From NCBI GenBank assembly GCA_021234155.1, contig JAJEKV010000030.1, forward strand, positions 15,366,003 through 15,430,002: a DNA stretch of 64,000 nucleotides, given 5' to 3'. A model generated the notes under the pieces. The model was not told the origin of the DNA and made no database searches. It worked only from the letters and a program-made list of their open reading frames with translations. The stretch comes from Isoetes taiwanensis. Its lineage: Eukaryota; Streptophyta; Lycopodiopsida; Isoetales; Isoetaceae. This document shows positions 32,020 to 43,969 of this stretch, piece after piece. How positions within the stretch are numbered: position 1 is the stretch's first letter; every line of letters begins with the position of its first letter. The position numbers were made by a program, and so were the translations under genes.

Positions 32020-33830
32020 ATCAAGGTGCCCTCCAAATGAGCATTTTGGTAAATATCGTAATATAATTTTTGTGGCTCATCAACTTTAAAGTTGTATTTA
32101 CGAACATTAGTAATAGAGCCCAGTATTGCTGGACATAAGCATAAGTACATTGTATATTAATACAAGATATTGTAGAGACATAAATAGGCAATGCGGGAAT
32201 AGCCAAATTAAATTTTAGAAAGGTGGGATATTATACATTAAAAGGTATGGAGTTGTAGAAGTGCATTTTTGGCATACACGCGGAACAAAATAGAGTTTAA
32301 ATTGAAATGCACTAATTTGGTCCAAATGCACTCCGAGAGGAATCTTTAAAGTATTCTCTAAAATTCCAAAAAAAGGTCCATGTTTGCGGTCTATTTGTGA
32401 CAAGTATAATAATTTGAACATTTAAACACCATTTTTTTTTATCTTATGATTGAACTTAACTTACAATGCGAACTTTTTGATACCCCTAGTTTTTACCTGT
32501 AGTTTAGTACGAAAAATGCTAAGAAATTTAAAGGCATAACTTGTGATTTAAGACTCCGATTTATATGATCTTACCTTTGATGGAAAGATCTCATTCTCCT
32601 TTACAATAGCTCTGAAAGGCTCATTCTCATTTGGATCATCACAAAAACGTTATGATCATTTCCATTAAAATACCCCCAAAACTAGGGGTGTTTTATTAAT
32701 TGGTATTTCAGAGTTTTTCCCTAAAAAAATTGACATTGAAACAAACAGCAATTGCACTAGAATGATAAAAAGGTATGGTATTCAAAGTTTTCAAAACCCC
32801 ACAAATTCTTAAACAAAATTGTAGAAAATGTAGTACATTTGACATTTTGCAGCTAATTCAGGATGCATGTCATCGTCTGATTTGTTGAGACCAAAGCTAT
32901 TTGTGTCTTCTGCCTCATCATCAAAAGTGGATGTTCCTCAGCACTGTCTACTTATGGAACTTCATCATCATCTGTAACAATCCTTTTTGGGTGTTTCACC
33001 CAACCCATATGCTGACTTTTTATTGTTTGAGTCACAACATGCAACTTGTTAGATTATGTAGTTGCCCTGAAATGTGTTTTCGACTCCCTATAGTGTTTCG
33101 TACACAGACATGGCCAGGTAACCACTATACAGCCTGGCTCTTTCATAGAATATGTGTGTGTTTTATTTTTAATTCGTAAACTTTAATTTTTTCCATGTTA
33201 TTGGACAAAATAAATTTATATATACAAGAATTTAGCGTTGGCGGAGCCAGCGCCTTGTGCATTCCTGGGAGTTTTAGTAAAACTTTGTCAAGTGCAGAAA
33301 TGAGCTCTATTGCACTACAAAATAACAAAAAGAGGCAAAGTTGTAGATATGGGTGACACCTTGCTAAATTCGAGAGGGGCTCAATAGAGAAAAGAGAGGA
33401 AGAGGAGATGGTTGAGGATTTGGCATATTATTGGAATATGATAAAGTGAATGAAGTTGAAATAAAAACATCCCAATTGAAGTTTCATATTGTTATACGAT
33501 ATGGTTAGTGAAGGTTTTAGCTTGTATTCATATGCTATGAGTGTAGGTTGCTGATGGTTACTGAAGCTTTTAGGTTGTTTTCATATGCTATGAGCATAGG
33601 TTGCTGATGGTATTGCCTTCGATTATGTCGTAAGACAGAGCCCATAGTATCTAAAGCTCTTGCCATGTTGGTTGAACTAAGCCAAGGTAGTACGAAGCTT
33701 GCCCCTATGGGTAGTATCTCGCATGCCCCTATTCCCATGACTTCTTTAGGTGTCATTACATGACTTTGCATATATTCACGTTCTTAAAGATGTTTGATTT
33801 AGTGCTGGTGCTCGCTCTGCACCAACCCCA
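32020..33830. other. No gene recognised
   Basis: AT-rich with short open frames only. Near 33535-33610 the phrase TTTCATATGCTATGAGYRTAGG and 'gttgctgatggt' are tandemly doubled (about 63 bp apart). Confidence 0.4.
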
Positions 33831-33839
33831 CCTTGTCAC

Positions 33840-34424
33840 TAGCGCTTGCCGTGAAAGTTGAACCAAGACAAAATACTTTTTCTTGAGATGCTCGGACGCA
33901 GGCCCATTGGAGCCGAGCTGCTGTGCTCACCTTGGAGGATTGGTATTGGGGTGGTCAGCTAACTTCGTGGGAGTTCTTTCGAGCTCGCTTTCGCCTGAAA
34001 AACAGTGACCGGGCTATCTGGGAACAAGTGGCGAGGAGTATTCCGCTACACATACCTATAGTCCCTCAGGATGATGTGGTGGTGCAGGTTTGGAAGGTTC
34101 ATCTGGACGTTGTGTCTTCTTGTTTTGTGCGGTCTTGTTACCGGGTGTTGGCTATTCATGACACTCTGCCCCCTTCAGGCAAGTGGTCTCTGCAGCTTCC
34201 GGGTTCTCGATGGCGCTCGGTTTGGACGTGGACATGGAGCTCACTTCCCCCACCGAAGGTTAGGGTGCTTCTGTGGCAGGTGGTGCACCGTTGTATCAGG
34301 GTGAATGTCCTTGTGAGTCAGTTTAGGCTGGGTGTGAGCCCTCTTTGCCCTTGTTGTGGCCTTCATCGTGAGACTGTGGAGCATTGTCTGGTTTTATGCC
34401 CTCACTTGCAGGCTGCCTGGGATT
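33840..34424 (+). pseudogene. L1-type LINE C-terminal region with zf-RVT, 5' part
   Basis: Plus-strand frame (from 33923) with a helical region and the zf-RVT signature: WSSLPPPKVRVLLWQVVHRC, then a Cys cluster CPCCGLHRETVEHCLVLCPH. This zinc-binding domain closes ORF2 of plant L1 elements. The frame runs straight up to 34424 and is interrupted there by the 11-kb element. It resumes at 45675. The 5' end is truncated; TGTCAC at about 33834 and at 46131, after the poly(A), could be the LINE target duplication. Confidence 0.85.
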
Positions 34425-34449
34425 AAGCAGAGTTTCATTAAAGTTGGAA
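34425..34449 (+). repeat. Left terminal inverted repeat of the 11-kb element
   Basis: 25 bp, identical to the reverse complement of 45650-45674. The preceding GATT (34421-34424) is the target duplication. Confidence 0.9.
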
Positions 34450-34539
34450 ATTTCGTGATTCCAATTTCTCATGAAATCAGTTTCTTCCCTGTTTTATCAC
34501 ACATTTATGGCTAGATATGGCACTATTTGCTTAAAAAGA

Positions 34540-34950
34540 AACCAGTTATCATGCAAAAACCGCTACATTTAATATAAAACAGCGCGGTTTTAGTTGTCAG
34601 GAAGAGAAGTATGGTGCCATTTACTTGGAAAGTATGAGGAAAAGCGCCCGAGAACCACAAAAGCGGTTATTGAATTGCCAAAAGTGCCTAGCAAGCAAAC
34701 AAAATGGTAGCGGCCCAGCTCCTTTAACTTAGAAATAACCACAAAGCAAATAAATAAAGCGCGCTATTTGCTTTAACGTCGAAAGGAAGCAAATGGTGCG
34801 GTAGCTATTTGCTTGAGCGAAAGCAAGCAAATAGTCGCGGGCGCTATTTACTTCAAGGTGTAGAAACGAGCAAATAGTGCGGTAGCGCTATTTGCGTGAA
34901 GCGTGAACCAAGCAAATAGTGCTCTCGCGCCATTTTGCTATAGATAACAC
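34540..34950. repeat. Palindrome array at the left end (GCAAATAGCGCTATTTGC type)
   Basis: Repeated self-complementary units built on GCAAATAG and CTATTTGC around a GCGC centre, for example near 34765, 34800, 34835, 34870 and 34900. The first part (34555-34680) has AACCGC/GCGGTT variants. This is a one-pair variant of the ATGGCGCCAT motif found elsewhere in the element, and it lies 3' of gene A. Confidence 0.75.
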
Positions 34951-36589
34951 ATATTTTCGAGGAAGGCCATGTAGATATATATAAATAGAAATATAAGATA
35001 CAATTTTTTCAAAATCTGATTTTTTTTAATAATCATTGGCGAAGTGTTCATCGAGAGAGTTTCTCATAATCATCGGGTTAATTTTCTTTGCGGTCAATTT
35101 GATCTGCTTTCTGCTTCCCATTGCCGGCGTCTCACCTTTCACGGATGAGAAGCTTCTTCGTCTGCCCCTTACGAGATTCAACATCTTGCAAAGTCAAGAC
35201 TTCCGTTGGCGTTGGTCAATGGCCTTTGGGTCAAGCGAGGGGGTACATGGCGTTTCGACCCTACCGGAATGAATGCTCTCGCATTTCATCTTTCCTAACT
35301 CATGCTCGTATGTCTGCTGATTCTTCCTACATGAAGGGATGCCCTAGAGAAGGCTCCACGAGGAGAAGAAATCTGAATGCGATGTTACCTTGAGGGTGAG
35401 CTTATCAACAAGGTAGAAGCAGCGATTGCGGGGACCAATCTGTTTATGCACCGGATATTCTCCTTCCATACCCCGCCAACTCCACTTAAACTGTCTTGCA
35501 TGAGTTTTTAGCCATAACATCGCCCTCACTTCCGATGGCTTCCTTAGGAATAGGAGGAATTTGCGGGGAGCTTTCTAGGATGGTAAGCCAAATAGCACGA
35601 GGTCAGGTCTTCGTCGGGCTCTCCGATGCGTGCGAAATCCTCATAGCAAATAGAAGAGCTTGTGGCTCTTTGATTCTGAACCACACAGTAGCTCGGTCTC
35701 CTCTTCATAGATTCCTACAAACACTCTTGACACGGATTCTAGTCTTTCAAGTGCAGCGGCAAGCATGATAAGTTATGCTCGGCTTTGACGAAACATAGAA
35801 TCGGTATGTCTCTACATCTGTCATCTTTGAGACATTATCGAAGAAAGCTTGATTCTGATCTCACTTTTCCAAATTGGAGTAAGCTGCCTTGCATCTAAAC
35901 ATATCATCTTTGGCGGTAGAAGCGCGACGTTCGTTCGGAATCCCGGCGATGACATGCTCCACAAACCATCTTGGCGGGTCCTTTTACGTTTTTGGTGAAG
36001 GATTTTTTGAATGGACTGGACAAGGAGAATGGCATGTTACCATGAACTCCCTCTTTGAGTATTCCTTCTGCACCCACTTATGGTGGCATACCCCCAAGCG
36101 AAGTGCTTTTATCGAGAAGTGGTGCGTGGCTTTACGTGGGTCCTCGAATTTCTTGTACTTAGTGCCAATTTGATCTGCAATGAAGTCGCGATTATCTCCT
36201 TCTTCATGTAAGCAAGTACTCTTAAGTTCTAGCCCTCGTCTTGAAGAAATTATCGCCTTTGTAATCTGAGGGTGACTTTGGCGTATATATCCCCGCTTAA
36301 TGCTTCTTGAGGACCTTTCTACAATCATCATAGTCCAAGCCCCTCATGCATCTAAGGTAGTTGTCACTGAAGTAATCTTTGTCTTTGGCAAAATTGATTA
36401 CTATAGCTTGACCCCTGTTATCCTTAAGTTCTCCCTTCCTCCATTTGTTCCACATCTGGCGGAAGAGTGCATAGACATCATCGGCATGAAGACAAACCGA
36501 TTGACATCCGCCGTGTGTTTGCCCCTCGAATCTTTATGCGCCATTTCAAGGTAGTCTTTGCAAGAGCTGGCGATTTTAGAATTCCAAAT

Positions 36590-36745
36590 GTTGCTATTTA
36601 CATCTAATGGCAAAATTGCGCTATTTATATCAATCAAATGGCCAATTTTGCGCTATTTACATCAAATGGCGCATTTGCGCCATTTCAATCAAATAACACG
36701 GTATGCGCGCCATTTCAACTCAAATGCGCCATTTCGATAAATGTA
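36590..36745. repeat. Gene A intron palindrome array (AAATGGCGC / GCGCCATTT)
   Basis: Units such as AAATGGCGCATTTGCGCCAT near 36663, with partner forms at 36605, 36640, 36705 and 36725. The array lies in a GT-AG intron: donor TACAAG|GTACGT at 36766, acceptor ...GCCAG at 36572 on the minus strand. Confidence 0.8.
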
Positions 36746-38339
36746 TGGGTAAGGAGACGTAAACGTACCTTGTACTCGTCACTTCTTGACTGTCCTTTAC
36801 CAGCAGGGGCTGGTCTTCGCATTCACAGTGCGCTTGCGAAGATGGTGGATCGATCCACATATGGTTCCTTGAAGGCGGTCTTTGCTACTATATCATTCAC
36901 ATCCACACTTTCGGTGAAGAAGGTCAGTCAGCGATCTCTCACGAAAGAACTGCGCATATTCTATAGACATAGATCTTGGCGAGCTCGGCTCTAGCATCCT
37001 CTGTCCCCAACTTCGCGCACACGCAGTGGCGGCAATAGAATGATTACCATTGATAATATAAAATCTTTTCGAATCGGTCAGATTCACGTGACCCATTTCG
37101 GCAACTCCTTTGTATCGGGATCAAAGGGCACTACATCTATTTGGAGTGAATACGGGATGTGGATCCTCGACAAATGATTTGCGAGCCTCCTAACATGTTC
37201 GGGGTTAATAACCTGGCGGTCATGTTAGGTGGGGCCTCTTCTAGATCCCGGATAGATATTACGGTGGTGTATGTGACTCAAGGGGAACATATGGCGTGCT
37301 TTTGTATTTTTCTTTAGTGTTTCCTCTGCCATTTCTTCTTCTTCATCACGGTCCATCTTTAGTTCCTCGGGCACTTGAAGATCGCAATCTTACGTAATTT
37401 CTGGCCCTTATCGTGCTTTGGTTTACGGCTTTCTCTTTCTTTGGAGTGCTATCTGCTTTGTGGATGCTACATTTCTTCGTGCTTTGTAGCCTCCTTATTG
37501 TCACTAATAGTGCGGTCACTATCGGCCGGGCTTCACATCGGCCGGGCTTCTCGGTGGACTTCGCGGGAGAATCATGTTTGTGAGCATCAGCCTCATCCAT
37601 CTTCTCATCCTTATGGTCCTCCCCTTTCTCAACGTCTCGTCCTTCTTCTTGTTCTGTCTCCCTTTGTACTTCACCACCTCCACCTGTTTTTGTTCCTTTG
37701 CCAGCTTTGGTGGCTTGTTTAGTTTTTACACATTTTCTCTGCATCTCTCCCAGCAGCCATCTGCTATCCATTACTGCTGGCATGTTGCCTGAGATCTTCG
37801 CTCTTACAATGTAGGACACGGAGTTTTTGGACATGTCCATTGCGGCTCGCATGAGAATCACGAATCCTTTGAGGATCTCTACCGTGCCTTTGATATCGCT
37901 TGCTCTCACGGACTCATAAGATGGCGTGGCCAACCTTTTTCTTGGCCCGGCGGTGCTTGGTCCTTCATGCTGGACTCCATCATTGCAGGCTCGTAGCACT
38001 GCCAATCCATGCAATAGAGATCAATGGTGCCAGTGACCGGATCTTCCACTGTGCAACCAAGAAAGTCAAGTCTTCCTTGTTTCTTGACTTCCCTCATGTT
38101 GACAATGATGCCCATCACGGGCCGCGGTGAGCTCCTTCTTCACTTGTACTGATTTGACAAGGAGGCAAAGTTCTGCGCCTCTTGTCTCCCTTGGTTGGGT
38201 CTCGCCTTGGTCAAGGGTATGGCTCTAACGATCTCCATACACCAAGACCTTCCGGTGAGGACTATGGTCCTCGATGTCCCACGTTCCATTTCTTGGCACT
38301 AGCGCTGCATAGTAAGCATGGTGAGACAAATGGCCATGT

Positions 38340-38805
38340 GCTAGAAAGTTAAAGCGACAAGCGACATTTTAGACTAAAATGAGTCGCCATTTAGACTAAA
38401 TGGCGCCATTTGTTAAATATTATGTATTATAAAAGCTAAATGGGCGCCTGCGCCATTTGCTCTATTATGTAAAAGCTAAATGGGTCTGCGCCATTTAGCT
38501 TTTTACATAATAAACAAATGGCGCCATTTGCACCATTTAGAACAAATTAAATAATAGAACAAATGCGCCATTTGGTCATTTCATTTAAATAAATAACTAT
38601 TATTATGGGTCGCCGAAAAGCAAATGCGCGGATCGCCATTTAGATTAAATGGCGCACTGCGCCATTTGCTCTTCTATGGGTCGCTTCTACAAGAAGATGA
38701 TGATACATTATGGAAGAGAGCACTGCGCCATTTCATACGAAAAGAAAGGCTGCTACAAGCCCACCCTCTCATAATGAAATGGCGCGGCCGCGCCATTTCA
38801 GTTAC
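38340..38805. repeat. Gene A intron 1 palindrome array
   Basis: Repeated AAATGGCGCCATTT and its spaced variants (AAATGG...GCGCCATTTAGC), for example near 38393, 38450, 38490, 38515, 38560, 38645, 38730 and 38778 (ATGGCGCGGCCGCGCCAT). Wholly inside intron 1 (38305-38850). Confidence 0.8.
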
Positions 38806-38890
38806 CTAAGACACTACAAATCGATAAGAATAGAAACAACAGTTACTAACCTGAGCCTGGCTCCTGGATTTTGATCGAAGATTGCGCCAT

Positions 38891-39830
38891 TGTATAAAAG
38901 TATAAATGTGCTGGGGACCGGTATAAATCCTACTCCACTTTTTTTCCGGCTCGGGATCAGCGGTAGAGAGAGAAGATGCTTGAATAGGAAAGAGTGTGTG
39001 CAAAAGCTGAAGTATTTGAAGCCGGAAGGAAGGAAGAAAGGAAGGGGGCGGGAGAAAGAACAATGAAATTGAAAATAAAAATTGGACGGAAAAAAAAAAG
39101 AAAAGAAAAGTCGGGGAAAGAAAAGTCGGGGAAAACCGGCGAATCTCTTCAAATTCTTGCGCCCGTCCGTTTACGGAAATTTTAAAATTTCGATTTTTTC
39201 CCCCCCTTGAGTCCGTCTCTACAAATTTTAAAAATTTGAATTTTCCGCCCGTCCGTTTCTCCCTTGGATTCGCCATTATAAATTTTGAGTCATCCCGCCC
39301 GTGTCTGCGCCGCCCTTTGCTCAAATTTGAAATTTGAATTTGCCCGCCCATATAATGGGCGCCTTTATTGTCTATTTGTCGGGGAGGTTCCTTAGTCGAT
39401 AGCGGCGGTTACCCGGCTTGGCGCTTGTCTTTCTTTTGCGGCAGCAGCCCTTGTCTTCATTCTTACGGCTTGGGCCGTTCTTAAGCTTCGGCTTCATTCT
39501 TGGTAGCTTGGCTTCATTCTAGTGGCTTCGTCTTCATTTTTAGCTTGTCCAGATTCTCGAGCGCTTGTCGGACTTGTCCAGATTATTGGGGCTTGTCCAA
39601 ATTCTTGAGCATTCTACGATATGGCGATCAGGAAGCGTCAATGACCTCGGGTTAGTTGCTATTGGTTCTAGTATGTTAAATGTTTTAGTATGTTTAATGT
39701 AGGATGTAGGATGTTAAATGTTTTAATATGTTTAAGGGTAGATCTTCTCTATCTTGTTGGTAGATAAGTTCTCAACAATTGATGTCTTCTTTGAATCTTG
39801 TAGTAATAGGAATCCATAACTCTAGCTATT
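38891..39830. promoter_or_regulatory. Divergent promoter region between gene A and gene B
   Basis: Lies between the gene A start (38890, minus) and the gene B side (plus). A TATAAAAGTATAAATG stretch at 38892-38907 is very close to the gene A ATG. Further out come purine-rich (39020-39130) and CGCCCGTCCGTTT (39165-39265) repeats, then runs of GGCTTCATTCTT and CTTGTCCAGATT (39460-39610). No protein-coding frame is credible here. Confidence 0.4.
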
Positions 39831-39879
39831 AGATATAGCATTTAGATTGAAGATGCCATTTACTGTCAATGGGGCATTT

Positions 39880-40150
39880 TCCTTGAAATGGAGCATTTGC
39901 GCCATTTTCCTTGAAATGGAGCATTTGCGCCATTTTTTCCTTTAGATAAGCTTTGTCGCCATTTAAAAAGAAAAATGGCGCGAATTGCTCCATTTCAAGG
40001 AAAAAAAAGCGCTCCATTTCAATGAAAATAACGCATTTGCTCCATTTCAACGAAAATGGCCCATTGGCGGTAAATGGCGCTTTGCGCCATTTAAAGGTAA
40101 ATGGCTGGATTGCTGCGCCATTTAAGTAAATGGGCATTTGCGCCATTTGT
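39880..40150. repeat. Palindrome array upstream of gene B
   Basis: Units TTGAAATGGAGCATTTGCGC (exactly doubled at 39889-39935), AAATGGCGC, GCGCCATTT and CATTTGCGCCATTTG repeat to about 40150. Same motif family as the gene A introns, so the array is element-wide. Confidence 0.8.
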
Positions 40151-40239
40151 CTCATGTCATTATAATTTCTTTTCGCATTTTTGGCTATTTTTACTACATT
40201 ATATGTCATCGAGGGTTGCATGTCCTTAACAAGTATATA

Positions 40240-43200
40240 TATATGTGTATTGATTTCTCACGAGGAAAAAGGCCCTGCGTAACCTTGTCGATGGGGATGT
40301 GGTAGTTGCCGGGGGACATGAATTGCATAGAGGCCATGCATGGCGGGAACATTCCATGGAGCAATGTGGTCGTGGAGGTCTTTGAAGCCATAGTGCCCAC
40401 CCATGTGCTTCCCATTAAGGTGTGAGGGGGCGGATAACATTCTTTGGCAGGTGGGGACATTCATCGAATGGCCTCGAAATCAAGTGAAATCTTGTGAAGG
40501 AGCCCCAACTATGTCATCGAAGCGTCGATCGCGATACCCCCAACTTGCCTAGTAGTACCTCCACAACATCATCGGACTTCGGTGTCATTTGCTAAAGCTC
40601 CTACAAGCGATGGCGGCCACGAGAGAATATGGTGAACCTTGTCGATAATATCGTGGTTGGTAAGGGTGTCTTGGTGAATAGAACTTGCATCCATGGGAAG
40701 AATGTTGGCCACTCAGCGTGGCGATTGCAAGATTTACAGAGGTTTGTGGTGCCTACACACATCCTTAGATTCCATGTGATGGGCCGACAACATTGAAGAG
40801 GCGTGGGCACGTTTATCGAATGGCCTCGGCGAGGATATAAGATATCATGCCATTGATTTAGCTACTCCATCAGCGACCTCGAATGTAGAATCTGTAGAGG
40901 CGATTGTCGGATCTGAATGAAGAAATTGATCCTACGGTGGATCTCATTACCGCGTTTTCCTCGCGAGGATAGCATCGGATGATGATGAACCACCACCTAG
41001 TTTCTCAAGAACCGATCTCTTGGATAAGCATTGCCACATTCTTCATGCATGTGACCCGAAGTAAAAATATCGAGAGGCCATAATTGTCTTGATGATCCCG
41101 GGATCTTTGTTGTGATGAATTTTAGGAGACTCAAAGGTGGGGCTCGTGTGGGAAAAAGATCCTTCTGCACTAATTGAGAGGATCTCAAATGTCATGCTTG
41201 TGCGAGAAAGGCCAGTGAGAAAATGCACTTGTACAATGGGAAAATAGCGATGTGATCTTTGCGGGATGGAAGGAATTTGTCTCACAACATCTACAAGCTC
41301 GAGAAGCTAAAGAAAATGAGGATATGGAAATAGAATCATTTGAGGACAACATGAGGAGGCTCAATTCAAGCGAAAAAGGAAGTATACTTACACACATAGG
41401 ATTCCAAGACGGCCCAAAGGGAAAGAGCAAAGAGGAAAGGCTATGCTCCACAACTTCAATCAATAAGTTCATGAAGTCTAGGCTGCTTTGCAAAAATACT
41501 TGCAACAAGAAACTTACCAAGCATCAAGTATGTGAATTAAGAAAAGAATTTTTATCTCAACCATACAATGCAAGGGTTACGTATTTTTTTTGGCGTCTTT
41601 GAGTGTGACTTACGAGGGAAGAAGGAGAGGACGGGATAGTGCTCAAGGGGATGGAATTGCAAATGCATTTGGGTGGCGCATGGCTTTAGGTATCGGTCGA
41701 TCAACATTTTACAATTGGAGAAAGCAGATTTGAAGCGAGGTGCAAAGATATTTGAACATGGCAATCATTGGCTCTAAAAGCCTAGATCTTCTACTTGGCC
41801 ACGAGAATGTGTGCTAGGCAGATTCATTCAGGAGAATCTTTGAAAGTATTCCCCATAGGAACAAAAAGAGGTAGAGATGATGTAAGAGAAAATGTCGGAG
41901 CTTCCTTCCATTCTTAATAAAAGCTTATACATAAAGAAGTTGGTGCGGTCGTTGAAGAGCTTAGGGAACAAGCTGTAGCCTTGAACTCTTTCTATAGTAT
42001 ATGGAAAAGAGAATTTCGGATGTTAGCATTGCAAAAATACAGACCTTCTCTAAATGCAACATCTGCGTCGTAATTAAGCGAATTTGGAAAAACAAAAGAT
42101 ACAAAGAGAGGCGAAATCTTGCAATTCAGCGTCGGTCTCATATGCTGAAACAGCGCTCTTTGAGAGAATCAATATTGGCATTGGAGAGCATTGTCCACGG
42201 CGGTCTCACGAAAATCATCTATGTATAATACATGATAAGATGGATCGAGGTTAAGACTTTAGTGCCTAGAAGTCATCATCTAGCAAAAATCGTATGGAGA
42301 GGTGATCGCTTGAAGAAGCGGTTTGTGAGGAGCTTTAACTCATGGGCATGGTGGTCGTGCATATGGTCATTTCTCACTTGATTTATGGAAAGATGATTCA
42401 AACTTCCACATTGGTTCACTTTCTAGAATATTGCATAACTTGGAATTGGTACAAGAGGACAAGATAGGTGACTTATGTGGAAGTAAGCCCTGCAGATTGC
42501 AAATGGATGCAAGCGGTCAAGGATACCAATCCTTTGAAGAACAAACTTGCTTCTATGGCGGAAGTATTGCCAAATGCTTCAACTACAAGCGAATCTGAGG
42601 TGTTCAACCCTCTCCCCCGAAATCTCTATTTGCAACTTGATAATGCATCAGGGCAAAACAAAAATAGGTATGTCTTTTCATACTTATCTTATTTGACTTG
42701 GCTTAAGGTCTTTGATGAGATCCAAGTGGGCTTTATGATGGTCGGCCACACCCATGATGATATTGATGCTTTATTTGGAAATTTTTCAACCTTGATGAGT
42801 TAAATTCGGATGCTTTGACACTACGAGCTACTTTACTTGTTTAGCAAATGCAATGCAAAATCCCCAATTCCATACTTTATTGATGAAGTTCCAAATTGGA
42901 AGGATTTTGTGAAGGATTCATCACGATAAGGGCCAGCGCCTGGTTGGGCATCTTGAACCATTGCTCTTCAAATTTAAGATGGCGGGGAGATTGGCACTGT
43001 TATGCAATACAAAATCGTCCTACACATAAAGAGTGGCTTCAGTGATTCTCGGGAGTTAGAATGTGGAAAGAGGATGAACATGGTCAGCCAATGATACCAA
43101 GTGGTGTGCCACAAAATATTCCTCCTAGACCAACATTGAAAGATCTTCGGGGTTGAAGGATAGCATCAACAAATACATCTCCCTATGGAAGGACATATGT

Positions 43201-43800
43201 AAGAATCAAGAAACTAGCTTGTTTGCAAGGCAATACACGGCAAGTGTTGAGTATTGGAGCCCGACTTCTTATCTCTTTGGAGGATGTTGCTCGGGGCGTC
43301 CTCAAAATGATGCATTTTGGCCACAAACAAGACAAGTTCCTCTAGAACAAAGCGACATTTGTTCGAGGAGGTCGGCGATATCTGCATTGGTCACCACGAC
43401 CTTTACCATCTTATTGTGGCCCGTCGGATGGCGATCGGTGTTGCCTCTTGAAGAGTTTGATCCTCGCGTACATGTGACAAAGGGTATGTTTGTTCTAGTC
43501 GGACACGGAGATGATAACAACTTGCCACTTGGTTAGGATATCGAGAGGAGAATCTTTGTTCTTGATCGGAATCTACATATTTTGGACATATTTTTTGTAT
43601 CGTGGTGGAGCCCCTTTGGAGGGACTACAAAAGCTGCTTGACTAAGCGTTGGCGGCCTAATCCTTCCGATCCTTCAAAGATGCGAAAATTTAGATGCCAT
43701 TCATTATGCTTGGGATGCCAATGGCAAAGGCGAAAACAATCAAATTCGAAATATATTGTAGACATGTGGAAAGACATAGCACATTGTTCATCTTAATACA
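40240..43800 (+). pseudogene. Gene B of the 11-kb element: WP modules plus DUF7869-like domain
   Basis: The N-terminal part holds two related modules, each ending VGTFIEWPR (near 40448-40475 and 40808-40835) and each preceded by a VPTHVLP/VPTHILR strand. A frame at 41252-41602 ends CNKKLTKHQVCELRKEF. Near 41670-41740 comes AFG.SRSTFYNWRKQ, and at 42001 a Lys-rich TFSKCNICVVIKRIWKNKRY. At 42340-42440, across two frame breaks, is a HSLDLWKDDSNFHIGSL-like stretch. The core (42468-42803) has LPRNLYLQLDNASGQNKNRY and VGFMMVGHTHDDIDALFGNF. The LQLDN...NKNRY then VGHTHDDID pair is the hallmark of the DUF7869 family as I recall it, seen in many transposon-like proteins. A role as transposase is inference; the acidic and His residues could be catalytic. 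Many indels break it. Confidence 0.65.
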
Positions 43801-43969
43801 TGAGATCTTGTACTTGTAATACATATCTTTCATCTTAATACATAACATTACTATATTTGTGATCATATATAGCTGCTTACATCTTTAATATATAAATGCA
43901 TACATGATTCATAGATAAGATGGTCGAAGTGCTTATATGTTGAGCAATTGATTCAATCATCTTGAGGAT

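Larger units (their letters stand above)
35020..38890 (-). pseudogene. Gene A of the 11-kb element (ParB-like stretch)
   Basis: Start chosen at the ATG at 38888-38890: exon 1 (38851-38890) reads MAQSSIKIQEPGS and ends CAG|GTTAGT; the acceptor at 38305 (ACTATGCAG) joins in frame to ALVPRNGTWDIEDHSPHRKV. Intron 1 (38305-38850) and another intron (36572-36766) are filled with palindromes. Downstream, through many small frame breaks, come a Lys/Glu-rich region (37400-37750), INPEHVRRLANHLSRIHIPY (about 37190-37250) and FYIINGNHSIAATACA (about 37030-37080). The last two strings, in that order, resemble the ParB/sulfiredoxin-like fold, where such proteins bind DNA or nucleotides. Later pieces read QAIVINFAKDKDYFSDNYLR (about 36360) and DPPRWFVEHVIAGIPNERRA (about 35930). 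Function in the element is unknown; DNA binding is an inference. Confidence 0.5.

Noticed and set aside
37375-37792. Plus-strand frames rich in Leu/Phe/Ser
   Set aside because: They are the antisense of the Lys/Glu-rich part of gene A.
38806-39351. Long minus-strand frame of about 181 codons over the gene A start
   Set aside because: Composition reflects purine/pyrimidine tracts (Phe/Ser/Leu runs). The short in-frame start at 38890 that splices correctly is a better gene model.
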